The notes below the pieces were generated by a model that was given only the letters and a program-made list of their open reading frames with translations, was not told the DNA's origin and ran no database searches. A DNA stretch of 64,000 nucleotides from Parapusillimonas sp013416435 (GTDB lineage: Bacteria; Pseudomonadota; Gammaproteobacteria; Burkholderiales; Burkholderiaceae_B), in the NCBI RefSeq assembly GCF_052180245.1, contig NZ_CP197474.1, forward strand, positions 2,356,001 to 2,420,000. Direction: 5' to 3'. This document shows, in pieces, positions 36,523 through 45,266 of the stretch (its first letter is position 1; the number at the start of each line of letters is the position of its first letter). The position numbers were made by a program, and so were the translations under genes.

Positions 36523-38547
36523 ATGGCCCATTCGATTTCGCGCGCCGTGCTGGCAGCCCTCGTGTGCATCTTTACGTCACTGACGGGCTGCGCCAAGGAC
36601 ATTCCGGTCTTCCTGCCGCCCGACCAGCGCGCGGTGCAGAACAACGAGATGCCCTGGCCCAAGAATCAATACCTGGCCCTTGCCTATCACGATGTAGAGG
36701 ATGGGGAAGCCGACCAGTCCTATGTCGGCGTCCGCACGGAACACCTGAAGGAACAGCTGGCCTGGCTGCATGCGAACGGCTTCCAGGCGGTATCGGTCGA
36801 TCAGATCCTGGCCGCCCACCAGGGCGGAGCGCCATTGCCCGAGAAAGCCGTCCTGCTCAGCTTCGACGACGGTTATCAAAGCTTCTACACGCACGTCTTT
36901 CCCATACTCAAGGCTTACGGCTGGCCTTCGATCCTGGCGCCCGTGGGCATATGGCTCGATACCCCTAGGTCGCAAAAAGTCGATTTCGGAGGCTTGCCTA
37001 CCGAACGGGATCGCTTCCTGTACTGGAAACAGGTCGCCGAACTATCGCGTAGCGGTTTGGTTGAAGTCGGTGCCCACACCGACAACCTGCATTTCGGAGC
37101 GATCGCCAACCCGCAAGGCAATCAGCAGCCCGCCGCCGCTTCCCGGCTATATGATCCCAAGACCGGGCAGTACGAAACCGAAGCGTCCTACAAGGCGCGC
37201 TTGAGCAAGGACGTCCAGGAGATCACCCGGAAAATCCGCCAGGCCACAGGCAAGGCGCCTCGCGTATGGGTATGGCCTTACGGCGCCGCCAGCGGCACCG
37301 CGCTGAAGATAGTGGCCGATAACGGCTATGAAATGGCGATGACCCTGGTGGACGGCGGCGCCACCGTGGACGACCTGATGGACACGCCGCGGCTGCTGCT
37401 GGCCAATGATCCATCTTTGCGAAACTTTTCCACCGCCATTTCCAACATGCAGCGCGACCCCACCATGCGTGTCGCGCATGTGGATCTAGATTACGTGTAT
37501 GACGACGATGCAGAACAAATGGAAAGGAATCTCGACAAGGTCATCCAGCGCATTGCGGACATGCAGATCACCACGGTGTTTCTCCAGGCCTTCGCGGACC
37601 CGGAAGGCGACGGCCTGGCCCGATCCGTTTATTTTCCGAATCGGCATCTGCCGATGCGTGCGGACCTCTTCAATCGAGCAGCCTGGCAACTTATCAATCG
37701 TACGCATGTGGACGTATACGCCTGGATGCCGGTGCTCAGTTTCGATCTGGACCCGGCCCTGCCGCGCGTAGAGCGCTGGGATCCTGAAAATGGCCAGGTC
37801 GCGCCCGCTCAGAATCAGTATCTACGCCTTTCCCCTTTCGATCCAAAGGTTCGCCAGCAGATTCTCGAAATCTATGAAGACCTGTCGCAGCATGCCATTT
37901 TCAATGGCGTGCTCTACCACGATGACGCGCTGATGTCCGATTTCGAAGATGCCAGCCCGCCGGCGCTGGCGGCCTATCAGGCCCAGGGTCTGCCCGGAAG
38001 CATCCAGCAATTGCGCGCCGATCCGGAAACCATGAAGAAATGGACCCGATACAAGAGCCGGTATCTGGTGGAATTCACTCAGGCGCTGACACAGCGCGTT
38101 CAGGAAATCCGCGGCCCGCAGATCAAGACGGCACGCAACATATACGCCATGCCGATACTCGAGCCGGATAGCGAGGCCTGGTTTGCACAGAACATGGACG
38201 ACTTCCTGGCGGCCTATGACTGGACCGCACCGATGGCCATGCCTTACATGGAGAACGTGCCGCACGACCAGGCCGACGCATGGCTGGACAGGCTCGTCGA
38301 CGCGGTGGCCAAGCGCCCCGGCGCTCTGAAGAAAACGGTCTTTGAAGTCCAGGCACGGGACTGGAGGACGGACACCGCAAAAAGCGACCCCGATCATATT
38401 GACTCTCACACCATCGCGCATTGGATGAAACGCCTGCAACTGCGCGGCGCACGCAACTTCGGTTACTACCCTGACGACTTCATTCAGGACGAACCCCGTC
38501 TGGAGATCATCCGGCCGGCCCTTTCACATGCTTGGTATCCCTACTGA
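36523..38547 (+). CDS. pgaB: PgaB, PNAG N-deacetylase with C-terminal glycoside-hydrolase domain
   Basis: 674 residues from the ATG at 36523 (AAGGA seven bases upstream). Lipoprotein signal: LVCIFTSLTGCAKD. N-terminal polysaccharide deacetylase (CE4) domain with LAYHDVEDG, the metal-binding LLSFDDGYQSFYTHVFPILK and VGAHTDNLHF. The C-terminal GHL13-type domain of about 340 residues begins at about 310 (VAHVDLDYVYDDDAEQMERN). It partly deacetylates PNAG in the periplasm, which is required for export through PgaA. Overlaps the pgaC start by one base. Confidence 0.95.
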   Translation: MAHSISRAVLAALVCIFTSLTGCAKDIPVFLPPDQRAVQNNEMPWPKNQYLALAYHDVEDGEADQSYVGVRTEHLKEQLAWLHANGFQAVSVDQILAAHQGGAPLPEKAVLLSFDDGYQSFYTHVFPILKAYGWPSILAPVGIWLDTPRSQKVDFGGLPTERDRFLYWKQVAELSRSGLVEVGAHTDNLHFGAIANPQGNQQPAAASRLYDPKTGQYETEASYKARLSKDVQEITRKIRQATGKAPRVWVWPYGAASGTALKIVADNGYEMAMTLVDGGATVDDLMDTPRLLLANDPSLRNFSTAISNMQRDPTMRVAHVDLDYVYDDDAEQMERNLDKVIQRIADMQITTVFLQAFADPEGDGLARSVYFPNRHLPMRADLFNRAAWQLINRTHVDVYAWMPVLSFDLDPALPRVERWDPENGQVAPAQNQYLRLSPFDPKVRQQILEIYEDLSQHAIFNGVLYHDDALMSDFEDASPPALAAYQAQGLPGSIQQLRADPETMKKWTRYKSRYLVEFTQALTQRVQEIRGPQIKTARNIYAMPILEPDSEAWFAQNMDDFLAAYDWTAPMAMPYMENVPHDQADAWLDRLVDAVAKRPGALKKTVFEVQARDWRTDTAKSDPDHIDSHTIAHWMKRLQLRGARNFGYYPDDFIQDEPRLEIIRPALSHAWYPY

Positions 38548-39875
38548 TGATAGACCGCCTGATCGCCTTCCTCGTTCTGTGCATCGTGCTGGGCGCGCCC
38601 TTCGGCGTCGTCCTGGTCCTGACCAGCGATGCCTTGCTCAGTTTCGTATTTTTCTATCCCTTGTTCATGTCGGGCATATGGATGGCTGGAGGACTCAGCT
38701 TCTGGCTGCGTTGGGAGCGCCACTGGAACTGGCGGCCCTATCGCCCTCCTGTTCTGGCCGGAGAGCCGCTGGTCAGCATCATCATTCCGTGCCACAACGA
38801 GGAACGTCATGGCGAGGAAACCCTGCTCGCTGCCTTGAACCAGGACTATCCGAACGTCGAGGTGATTGCGGTCAACGACGGATCCAGCGATGGCACGGCA
38901 GCCCTGTTCGACCGGCTGACCTCCGAACACCCCGGGCTGCGCGTCATCCATCTGGCCCAGAACCAGGGCAAGGCCATGGCGCTGCGCATGGGTGCCATGG
39001 CGGCCCGCAGCGAATACCTGGTGTGCATAGACGGCGATGCAATACTGGCCGGCGACGCCGTGAGCTACTTGGTGGCGCCGCTCGTCCGCCATCCGCACGT
39101 AGCCGCCGTGACGGGCAATCCGCGCATACGCACACGCTCGACCCTGATCGGCCGCATACAGGTAGGGGAATTCTCCTCCATCATAGGCTTGATCAAACGC
39201 AGCCAGCGGGTCTTTGGCCAGCTGTTCACGGTTTCCGGCGTATGCACCGCTTTCCGGCGCAAGGCGCTCGACCAGGTCGGATACTGGAGCCTGGACATGG
39301 TGACCGAGGACATCGACATCACTTGGAAGCTGCAGCGCGCCCGCTGGACCGTGTTCTATGAACCTCGAGCCCTGTGCTGGATATTGATGCCCGAAACACT
39401 GCAAGGGCTCTGGAAGCAGCGCCTGCGCTGGGCCCAGGGAGGCGCCGAGGTGTTTCTGAAGAACATGTTCAGCATCTGGAAATGGGAATACCGGAGGATG
39501 TGGCCGCTCATGATCGAGTTCTTCCTGTCCACCGGCTGGGCCTTTGCCGTAGCCTTGTCCATCGGACTTTGGTTGATGAGCCAGTTCATGGTTCTGCCTC
39601 CCGGCATGAATGTCTCGGTGCTGCTGCCGCCTTCTTTCACCGGCATGGTGCTGGCCATGGTCTGCCTGCTGCAATTCCTGCTCGCCGTCCTGATAGACCG
39701 CCGCTACGAACCCATGATCACGCGTTCGCTGTACTGGATCATCTGGTACCCCTTCGTCTACTGGATCATCAACCTGCTGACCAGCCTCGTCAGCTTTCCC
39801 AAAGTCATGCTGCGAATACGGCGCCAGCGCGCACGCTGGACCAGTCCGGATCGCGGAATCAAGGAGCTAACATGA
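38547..39875 (+). CDS. pgaC: PgaC, PNAG synthase (GT2 glycosyltransferase)
   Basis: 442 residues from ATG 38547, whose A is also the last base of the pgaB TGA. Two N-terminal membrane helices, then a family-2 glycosyltransferase domain: PLVSIIIPCHNEERHGEETL, acidic DGDA in VCIDGDAILAG, catalytic TED in VTEDIDITWK and the processive Q(R)xRW motif in KQRLRWAQGG. Two or three C-terminal membrane segments follow. It polymerises UDP-GlcNAc into beta-1,6-linked chains at the inner membrane; activity in relatives needs c-di-GMP and PgaD. Confidence 0.95.
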   Translation: MIDRLIAFLVLCIVLGAPFGVVLVLTSDALLSFVFFYPLFMSGIWMAGGLSFWLRWERHWNWRPYRPPVLAGEPLVSIIIPCHNEERHGEETLLAALNQDYPNVEVIAVNDGSSDGTAALFDRLTSEHPGLRVIHLAQNQGKAMALRMGAMAARSEYLVCIDGDAILAGDAVSYLVAPLVRHPHVAAVTGNPRIRTRSTLIGRIQVGEFSSIIGLIKRSQRVFGQLFTVSGVCTAFRRKALDQVGYWSLDMVTEDIDITWKLQRARWTVFYEPRALCWILMPETLQGLWKQRLRWAQGGAEVFLKNMFSIWKWEYRRMWPLMIEFFLSTGWAFAVALSIGLWLMSQFMVLPPGMNVSVLLPPSFTGMVLAMVCLLQFLLAVLIDRRYEPMITRSLYWIIWYPFVYWIINLLTSLVSFPKVMLRIRRQRARWTSPDRGIKELT

Positions 39876-40354
39876 ACATCATCACCACCAAGCGTTCGTC
39901 TCTGGGCTGGGCCATCGATGCGGGCCTCACCGCCCTGGGATGGGCGGCGTTCTTCTACCTTTTCACGCGCGGTGTGGTATCCATCGTCTATGCCGACGGC
40001 CTGCAGCCGATGCCGGCCCTGCTGAGCTCCACGCCACTCATTCCCACTTTGCAGACACTGGCCGTATACGTGCTGGTCGCCTGCGTCAACGCGCTCTTGG
40101 TGGTGATATGGGGCCGCTATCATAAAAGGCTGTTCCGTACCCTGAAGCTGTTGCGCGCGCCCGACGCGATGGACGACGACGAGCTGGCCTCGCATTTCCA
40201 TCTCTCCCGCAACCAACTGCATGAGATCCAGGGCAGCAGGGTCACGGTGATCTACCACTCGAACGACGGCGCCATCTCGGAGCTGGAAACGGATCAGCTG
40301 CGCATACAGCCCGCCGGCAACAGCCCGGTTTTCCACACCGCCAAGGTCGCCTGA
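39872..40354 (+). CDS. pgaD: PgaD, PNAG synthase accessory membrane subunit
   Basis: 160 residues from ATG 39872 (MNIITTKRSSLGWAIDAGLT), overlapping pgaC by ATGA and following GGAG. Two membrane helices (about 13-38 and 62-85) and a cytoplasmic tail, the PgaD layout. In E. coli PgaD joins PgaC to make the c-di-GMP-controlled synthase. Assignment rests on position, size and topology plus weak sequence resemblance. A longer in-frame reading inside pgaC is an artefact. Confidence 0.9.
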   Translation: MNIITTKRSSLGWAIDAGLTALGWAAFFYLFTRGVVSIVYADGLQPMPALLSSTPLIPTLQTLAVYVLVACVNALLVVIWGRYHKRLFRTLKLLRAPDAMDDDELASHFHLSRNQLHEIQGSRVTVIYHSNDGAISELETDQLRIQPAGNSPVFHTAKVA

Positions 40355-40574
40355 CCGACGCGTCACACCCCACCGGCCACTCGGCCTACGCTTCGAGGCG
40401 ACCCGCTGCCCGCATTGCGTACACCAAATGGCCGGGTGCGGCCTACGGCATATATCGCATGTATTCCTCCCTCCCCATCTCTACCATGTAGTCATCGGTG
40501 CCGTTTCGAGAAGTTAGAAAAAGCAGCCAAAGCTTCTCGAAACTCCGGAAGCGTAGTCAGTGAGGAGAACTCCC

Positions 40575-41051
40575 ATGCGCACGTATGTAGCCTTGCCGAT
40601 GTTGCTGACCCTGGTGGCGTCCTGCGCCATGGCGGCTCCCACGCCGTCACTGGAGCAGGATCCGCTGCCACGGACCAGTCTGGACAAGGCAAACGGAAGC
40701 AATGGCGTAAAGCGCGTTTTTGAAGATCCGCTGCGAGGCGTAATCATCAACCGCACCGTAACGGTGCAGGGCCGGGAGTTCTACATGTATTTCGCGAATC
40801 GATGGGCTGAAAAGGATCCGAACGGCCAGTTCACGCTGACCGTATACGAACGGCCGTCAGCCCGTTTCGGCAGCGAGATATGGGTGCAGTTCCGCCAAAA
40901 GCAGATGTTTCGCACCTTCCTTCCGCCCGCCCGTTCTGCCACGAAAAAGATCAGCGCCGTCGCCGTCGAGCTGGTTTTCCAGAACATCACCGATAGTGAA
41001 GTCGAACGCATGATGACCAGAACCCCCGATCTGGGCCCCGAGGAGATGTAA
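40575..41051 (+). CDS. csgE: CsgE, curli secretion specificity factor
   Basis: 158 residues; GAGGAG lies eight bases before the ATG at 40575. Signal peptide MRTYVALPMLLTLVASCAMA. The mature part has the CsgE pattern: GVIINRTVTVQGREFYMYFA, GQFTLTVYERPSARFGSEIW and VAVELVFQNITDSEVE. CsgE caps the CsgG pore from the periplasm. The 220-bp gap after pgaD (40355-40574) holds GC-rich sequence without genes. First gene of the csgE-csgF-csgG unit. Confidence 0.93.
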   Translation: MRTYVALPMLLTLVASCAMAAPTPSLEQDPLPRTSLDKANGSNGVKRVFEDPLRGVIINRTVTVQGREFYMYFANRWAEKDPNGQFTLTVYERPSARFGSEIWVQFRQKQMFRTFLPPARSATKKISAVAVELVFQNITDSEVERMMTRTPDLGPEEM

Positions 41052-41513
41052 ATGAAAAAACCGCTCACACACACCAAAAAGAAGACCGGCGCGCACTGCG
41101 CGCTGGCGCTCGCATCGATAACGCTGGCCGTCGGCCAGGCCTATGCGACACCACTGGTCTACTATCCGCTCAATCCGTCATTCGGAGGCAATCCCCTGAA
41201 TGGTTCCGTGCTGCTGAATTCGGCGCTCGCCACCAACAAGCACACCAACCCCGATCTGGACGACGCGCAGAACGCCCTCGAAAACAAATCGTCGCTGGAG
41301 GTCTTCAACGAAACGCTCGAGCGCGCCATCATCAGCCGCCTGGCTACAGCCGCCAGCTCCAAGATAATCGGGCCGGACGGGCAGTTCATACCTGGAACAC
41401 TGGAAACCGACAACTTCACCATTTCCATCTCGGATCTGGGCAACGGCTTCCTTTCCATCACCACCACCGACAAGCAAAGCGGCGGGCTGACAACCTTCCA
41501 GGTGGGCAAATGA
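41052..41513 (+). CDS. csgF: CsgF, curli assembly protein
   Basis: 153 residues; the ATG directly follows the csgE stop. Signal peptide ends near AVGQAYA. The mature N-terminus TPLVYYPLNPSFGGNPLNGS is the highly conserved CsgF segment that plugs into the CsgG pore and couples export to nucleation of curli fibres at the surface. Overlaps csgG by ATGA. Confidence 0.95.
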   Translation: MKKPLTHTKKKTGAHCALALASITLAVGQAYATPLVYYPLNPSFGGNPLNGSVLLNSALATNKHTNPDLDDAQNALENKSSLEVFNETLERAIISRLATAASSKIIGPDGQFIPGTLETDNFTISISDLGNGFLSITTTDKQSGGLTTFQVGK

Positions 41514-42424
41514 GCCGCGCGCCCGCCCGTCCCGCCCTCAGGCTGGGAGCCTTGGCCGTGCTGTCCGCCCTGCTCGCCGCCTGCGCTGCGCCCCACAAGC
41601 CCGTGGAAGTCGCCACGCCGGCGCACATCACCCCGGCCACGCCCTCGACGCGGGATCTGCTCAAGCTGCCCGACCCCAAGGGCAAGGTGATCGTCGCCGT
41701 CTATGGTTTCCGGGACCAGACCGGACAGTACAAGCCCTCGCCCGACAGCTCGTTCTCCACATCGGTCACGCAAGGCGCGGCATCGATGCTGGTGAAAGCG
41801 CTCAAGGACTCGGGCTGGTTCACTCCGGTCGAGCGCGAAAGCCTGCAGGAACTGTTGACAGAGCGGCGGATCGTGCGCGCGCTCGATGGTTCCCAGGGCG
41901 AAAACGCGCCGTCCATACAGATTCCCGCCCTGATGCCCGCCTCGGTACTCATAGACGGCGGGATCGTTGCCTACGACAGCAATGTCAGGACCGGAGGCCT
42001 TGGCGCCCGCTTCCTGGGCGTAGGCCTGTCCACGCAATACCGGATGGATCAGATCACAGTCAACCTGCGCAGCGTGGACATACGGACAGGCCGCGTGTTG
42101 CAGACGGTATCCACCACCAAGACCATTTTCTCCTATGAGCTCCGTCCCAGCGTCTACAAGTTCGTGAACTTCAAGGATCTGCTTGAAATCGAGGCGGGCG
42201 TCACCGATAACGAGCCGACCCAGCTTTGCGTGAAGGAAGCCATCGAGGCGGCGGTCGTCCATCTGACGGTCCAGGGCTTGAAGGACGGAAGCTGGAAGCT
42301 GAAGGACGAGAACGACTGGAGCAACAAGGTCGTACAGGACTATCTGCGTGAAAGCAATACCTACGCCGTGACCTCGGTCGACCCCTCGGCGCTCGACAGG
42401 CAGGAAACGCAGACGACCCAATAA
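41510..42424 (+). CDS. csgG: CsgG, curli outer-membrane export lipoprotein
   Basis: 304 residues. Lipoprotein signal with lipobox LAAC (LSALLAACAAPHKP). Conserved CsgG blocks: GKVIVAVYGFRDQTGQYKPS, the FSTSVTQGAASMLVKALKDS segment and VDIRTGRVLQTVSTTKTIFS. It forms the nonameric outer-membrane channel for curlin subunits. Slightly longer than the E. coli protein (277) because of a Thr/Pro-rich N-terminal spacer and C-terminal extension. Confidence 0.95.
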   Translation: MSRAPARPALRLGALAVLSALLAACAAPHKPVEVATPAHITPATPSTRDLLKLPDPKGKVIVAVYGFRDQTGQYKPSPDSSFSTSVTQGAASMLVKALKDSGWFTPVERESLQELLTERRIVRALDGSQGENAPSIQIPALMPASVLIDGGIVAYDSNVRTGGLGARFLGVGLSTQYRMDQITVNLRSVDIRTGRVLQTVSTTKTIFSYELRPSVYKFVNFKDLLEIEAGVTDNEPTQLCVKEAIEAAVVHLTVQGLKDGSWKLKDENDWSNKVVQDYLRESNTYAVTSVDPSALDRQETQTTQ

Positions 42425-42501
42425 GCCAATGAGAATTGTCTGGTCATGGAGACCGCCGGGCAAATCAGCAGTTCCAGGTCTCTATCTAGAGGAGAATCAC
42501 C

Positions 42502-43233
42502 ATGAGCATCAAGCTATCTGCAATTGCACTGGGCATCACTCTGGCATACGGTGCGACGGCCGCCCTGGCGGCCGACACGGCCACCGTCTACCAGCAAGGC
42601 AACGACAACTCGGCGACGATCGAGCAGTTCGACAACAACACCGCCACGGCGACGATCACGTCATTGGGAAATGGCAACGACAGCACCATTGAACAGGAAG
42701 ACAGTTCCTCCGTGTGGGGCACCATCCTGGCCACCGGCAACTACAACGACGGCGTAATCACCCAGGATCATGTGCGTGATTCGATGGCGACCATCAATCA
42801 GTTTGCCAGCGGCGGCGACGCCACGATCACCCAGGGCGGCACCTATAGCGGTGGCTGGGGCTGGTTTGGCCACGGCAGCTGGACCAATGGCGAAAACCTT
42901 TACGCCACCATCAATCAGTACAGCGGGTGGGGTAATGTGGCCACGATCGACCAGACCGGGAAAAAGGCCACCGCCACGGTCAATCAGTCGGGTTACAACA
43001 ATCTGGCCGATATCAACCAGCATGGCAACGGCGCGGCATACATCACCGCTACGCTGTCGCAAAGCGGGCATGGCAACGATGGCTACATCGATCAGAAGGG
43101 TTCCAGCCTGCTGGCCACTGTTAGCCAGATGGGGAACTACAACGACGCCATCGTGATGCAAAGCGGCACCAACAAGATCGCGACGGTAACGCAATTCGGC
43201 AACAACAACTATAGCTACGTCGATCAGCGCTGA
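42502..43233 (+). CDS. Curlin (CsgA/CsgB-type amyloid subunit)
   Basis: 243 residues; GAGGAG precedes the ATG. Signal peptide to AALAADT. The mature protein is about nine imperfect curlin repeats of about 20 residues with the pattern AT(I/V)xQxGxxNxAxI(x)Q, for example ATVNQSGYNNLADINQ and ATVSQMGNYNDAIVMQ. Between repeats 4 and 5 lies a non-repeat, Gly/Trp/aromatic insert of about 23 residues (YSGGWGWFGHGSW). Only one curlin gene is present here, so whether it plays the major (CsgA) or nucleator (CsgB) role, or both, is open. Confidence 0.92.
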   Translation: MSIKLSAIALGITLAYGATAALAADTATVYQQGNDNSATIEQFDNNTATATITSLGNGNDSTIEQEDSSSVWGTILATGNYNDGVITQDHVRDSMATINQFASGGDATITQGGTYSGGWGWFGHGSWTNGENLYATINQYSGWGNVATIDQTGKKATATVNQSGYNNLADINQHGNGAAYITATLSQSGHGNDGYIDQKGSSLLATVSQMGNYNDAIVMQSGTNKIATVTQFGNNNYSYVDQR

Positions 43234-43323
43234 TCGTTTTCCGAAGCAATTCCGTTCACGGAGTCCGTCCATGGCGGCCCGTGAACGGGTTCTCCACCCT
43301 GCCATACGTACGAGGAGACATCC

Positions 43324-43650
43324 ATGATCACAGCTGACAGCGACATACAAGCCTGGCTGGAAGCGGCTTCCAGGAGCCAGCCCAGCTTGATCGTTCCCTA
43401 TGTCAAGTCGGGGCACCAAGCCACGCTGCAGTATGAGATCGAGGCGAGGAAAGAAGGCAAAAGCGGAAAATCGGTGCTTCGGCAAGGGGGAAGTGTAACA
43501 ATTTACCCTGGCCAGACAGTCAATTTAGGCTCGATGACTCTGAGCCGAAATATGCATGACATATGTTTTGTGGTTTTATCGCTCTATGAACGGGAGAAAA
43601 AGGTCGCTAATTATCGCTTTGATTGCCCGAAAATGGCCGTTATGAAATGA
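43324..43650 (+). CDS. CsgH/CsgC-like curli chaperone candidate
   Basis: 108 residues with GAGGAGA six bases before the ATG. The block LQYEIEARKEGKSGKSVLRQ, GGSVTIYPGQTVNLGSMTLS resembles the beta-sandwich signature of CsgH/CsgC, small periplasmic proteins that stop curlin from aggregating before export. Unlike those proteins it starts MITADSDIQAWLEAASRSQP and shows no signal peptide. Either the true start is elsewhere, it leaves the cytoplasm by another route, or it acts inside the cell. Position right after the curlin gene supports the call. Confidence 0.72.
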   Translation: MITADSDIQAWLEAASRSQPSLIVPYVKSGHQATLQYEIEARKEGKSGKSVLRQGGSVTIYPGQTVNLGSMTLSRNMHDICFVVLSLYEREKKVANYRFDCPKMAVMK

Positions 43651-43933
43651 TTACGCGAATAATCTCAATAACATAAGTAAATTAACCAAGGTACACAATT
43701 TCTTACTTAAGAAAGCTCATAGCTGATTCCATACTAGTCAAGGAAACTTTTCCATTCACAATTTGTTTCGCATCGCGATGCACTGACAGTAGGCTGAATA
43801 TCCTGCGACCACGCTGATATTTGTTTTGCCCTGTTGCAACGGTGAAGGGCAAGCATTTACCACACAGATCCAGACATTCGGTCCGCGCTCGGCATCGCCC
43901 ACAAAGCGAACGTCGAACAGGGAAGAATAAAGA

Positions 43934-44668
43934 ATGACCACAATAATTGTCATCGAGCCGCATCCATTGCTGCGCTTGGGCATACTGCAACTGCTTTCCG
44001 ATGGGTCTTGCTCCTGCACGCTGGAAGGCGCTGACTACTCGCTTCTGACACGGGAAACCAGCACACAGCGCAACTGCGAACTCATCCTTCTGTCCATCTC
44101 GTCATTCGAGAGCCTCCATGAACTCGCCCACGCCGCCGAAAGGATATGTTCGCCCAAAAGCATCTTGCTGCTCTCCGACAGCAGCAGCATGCCTCATAGC
44201 GTACAGGGCCTGCCCGCTTCGGTCGCCGGCTATGTGCCCAAGAACGCCCCGCCCGAGGTCCTGCAAGCGTCCGTGAAGCTGGTGCTGGCCGGCGGCAGCT
44301 GCTTTCCCATGCGTGCTCCGGACGCCGGCCAGCAGATGAGCCTTCCATTGGTGAAGAACTTCGAACCAGTGAAATGGCCGCCCGAAAACGAAAGAAAAAA
44401 CAAAGTGGTCAACGGCAGCAACCCGGAGTGCGAGATGCTCGGCCTCACACCGCGCCAATACGAGGTTCTCGTGCTGCTGGCCCGCGGGTATCCCATGAAA
44501 ACCGTGGGGCGCTACCTGAATATTTCAGTGGCCACCGCCAAAGCACATACCGAAACGCTTTATCAGCGCCTAGACGTCCACAACCGGAACGCCGCGGTCT
44601 ATGCCGCCGTCTCGCGAGGCGCAACACTGGGCTGGCCTTCGATACAAGGCGCGCCCCACGACGCATGA
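43934..44668 (+). CDS. CsgD-like LuxR-family regulator with degenerate receiver
   Basis: 244 residues. Receiver-like N-terminus (IIVIEPHPLLRLGILQLL) in which the acidic pair is reduced to Glu8 and the phosphoacceptor position is Ser54 (LILLSISSF), so phosphorylation control is unlikely. The LuxR helix-turn-helix is at about 168-225 (LGLTPRQYEVLVLLARGYPM, TVGRYLNISVATAKAHTETL). Position after the curli genes makes it the likely CsgD counterpart. The 283-bp AT-rich gap upstream (43651-43933) holds no gene but must carry its promoter. Confidence 0.87.
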   Translation: MTTIIVIEPHPLLRLGILQLLSDGSCSCTLEGADYSLLTRETSTQRNCELILLSISSFESLHELAHAAERICSPKSILLLSDSSSMPHSVQGLPASVAGYVPKNAPPEVLQASVKLVLAGGSCFPMRAPDAGQQMSLPLVKNFEPVKWPPENERKNKVVNGSNPECEMLGLTPRQYEVLVLLARGYPMKTVGRYLNISVATAKAHTETLYQRLDVHNRNAAVYAAVSRGATLGWPSIQGAPHDA

Positions 44669-44672
44669 CCGG

Positions 44673-44702
44673 GATCCGGCCAGGGGCTGCCCCCGCCGGA
44701 TC
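44673..44702. terminator. Hairpin between convergent csgD-like and sufT genes
   Basis: GATCCGGC / GCCGGATC 8-bp stem, with an inner GGGG/CCCC pair around CTG, in the 33-bp gap. No T-tract on either strand. A bidirectional terminator is the likely role. It touches the sufT stop codon. Confidence 0.55.
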
Positions 44703-45256
44703 TACAACAAACCCAATTGCAGGCGTGCAGGCTCGCTGATCATTTCACGGCTCCAGGGCGGATCCCACACCAGATCGACTTTGACTTCATCCACACCATG
44801 GATGGACTGCAGCTTTCCACGCGCCTCGTCGGCGATCAGTGTGCCCATGCCGCAGCCCGGTGCCGTGAGCGTCATCTGGACCTCGATGCGAAACCGGTCG
44901 TCTGCGGCGGGCAATACCTTGCAGCTGTAGACCAGGCCCAGGTTGACGATATCGATGGGGATTTCAGGATCGTAGCAGGTGGCAAGCAGGCTCCACGCGC
45001 AGTCTTCGACGTACTGGGCCGTGACCGGACCTTCCGGTGCGTGATTGACCTCGTCGGTCGGTTCGAATCCCAGCGCATCGCCATCCACGCCTTCGACCCG
45101 ATACAGGTTTCCCTCGACCATGACGGTGTAGCTGCCGCCCAGTTGCTGCGTGATGGTGGCTTCGCAGCCTTTTTCGATCGTCACCGGCGATCCGTATGGA
45201 ACCGACACCGCCGGGCAATCCCGGCTGACGATGACGTCTTGTCGCGTATAACTCAT
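44702..45256 (-). CDS. sufT: SufT, Fe-S cluster maturation factor (DUF59 domain)
   Basis: 184 residues from ATG 45256 (MSYTRQDVIVSRDCPAVSVP). N-terminal small domain with LGGSYTVMVEGNLYRVEG, then a DUF59/MIP18 domain: ATCYDPEIPIDIVNLGLVYS and TLTAPGCGMGTLIADEARGK containing the conserved Cys in PGCGM. SufT assists cluster delivery in SUF systems. Last gene of the suf operon. Confidence 0.93.
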   Translation of the reverse strand: MSYTRQDVIVSRDCPAVSVPYGSPVTIEKGCEATITQQLGGSYTVMVEGNLYRVEGVDGDALGFEPTDEVNHAPEGPVTAQYVEDCAWSLLATCYDPEIPIDIVNLGLVYSCKVLPAADDRFRIEVQMTLTAPGCGMGTLIADEARGKLQSIHGVDEVKVDLVWDPPWSREMISEPARLQLGLL

Positions 45257-45266
45257 GATGAACCTC

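Noticed and set aside
39374..39871. Extended N-terminus of pgaD inside pgaC
   Set aside because: Out-of-frame pgaC sequence; PgaD begins at ATG 39872 with a ribosome site.
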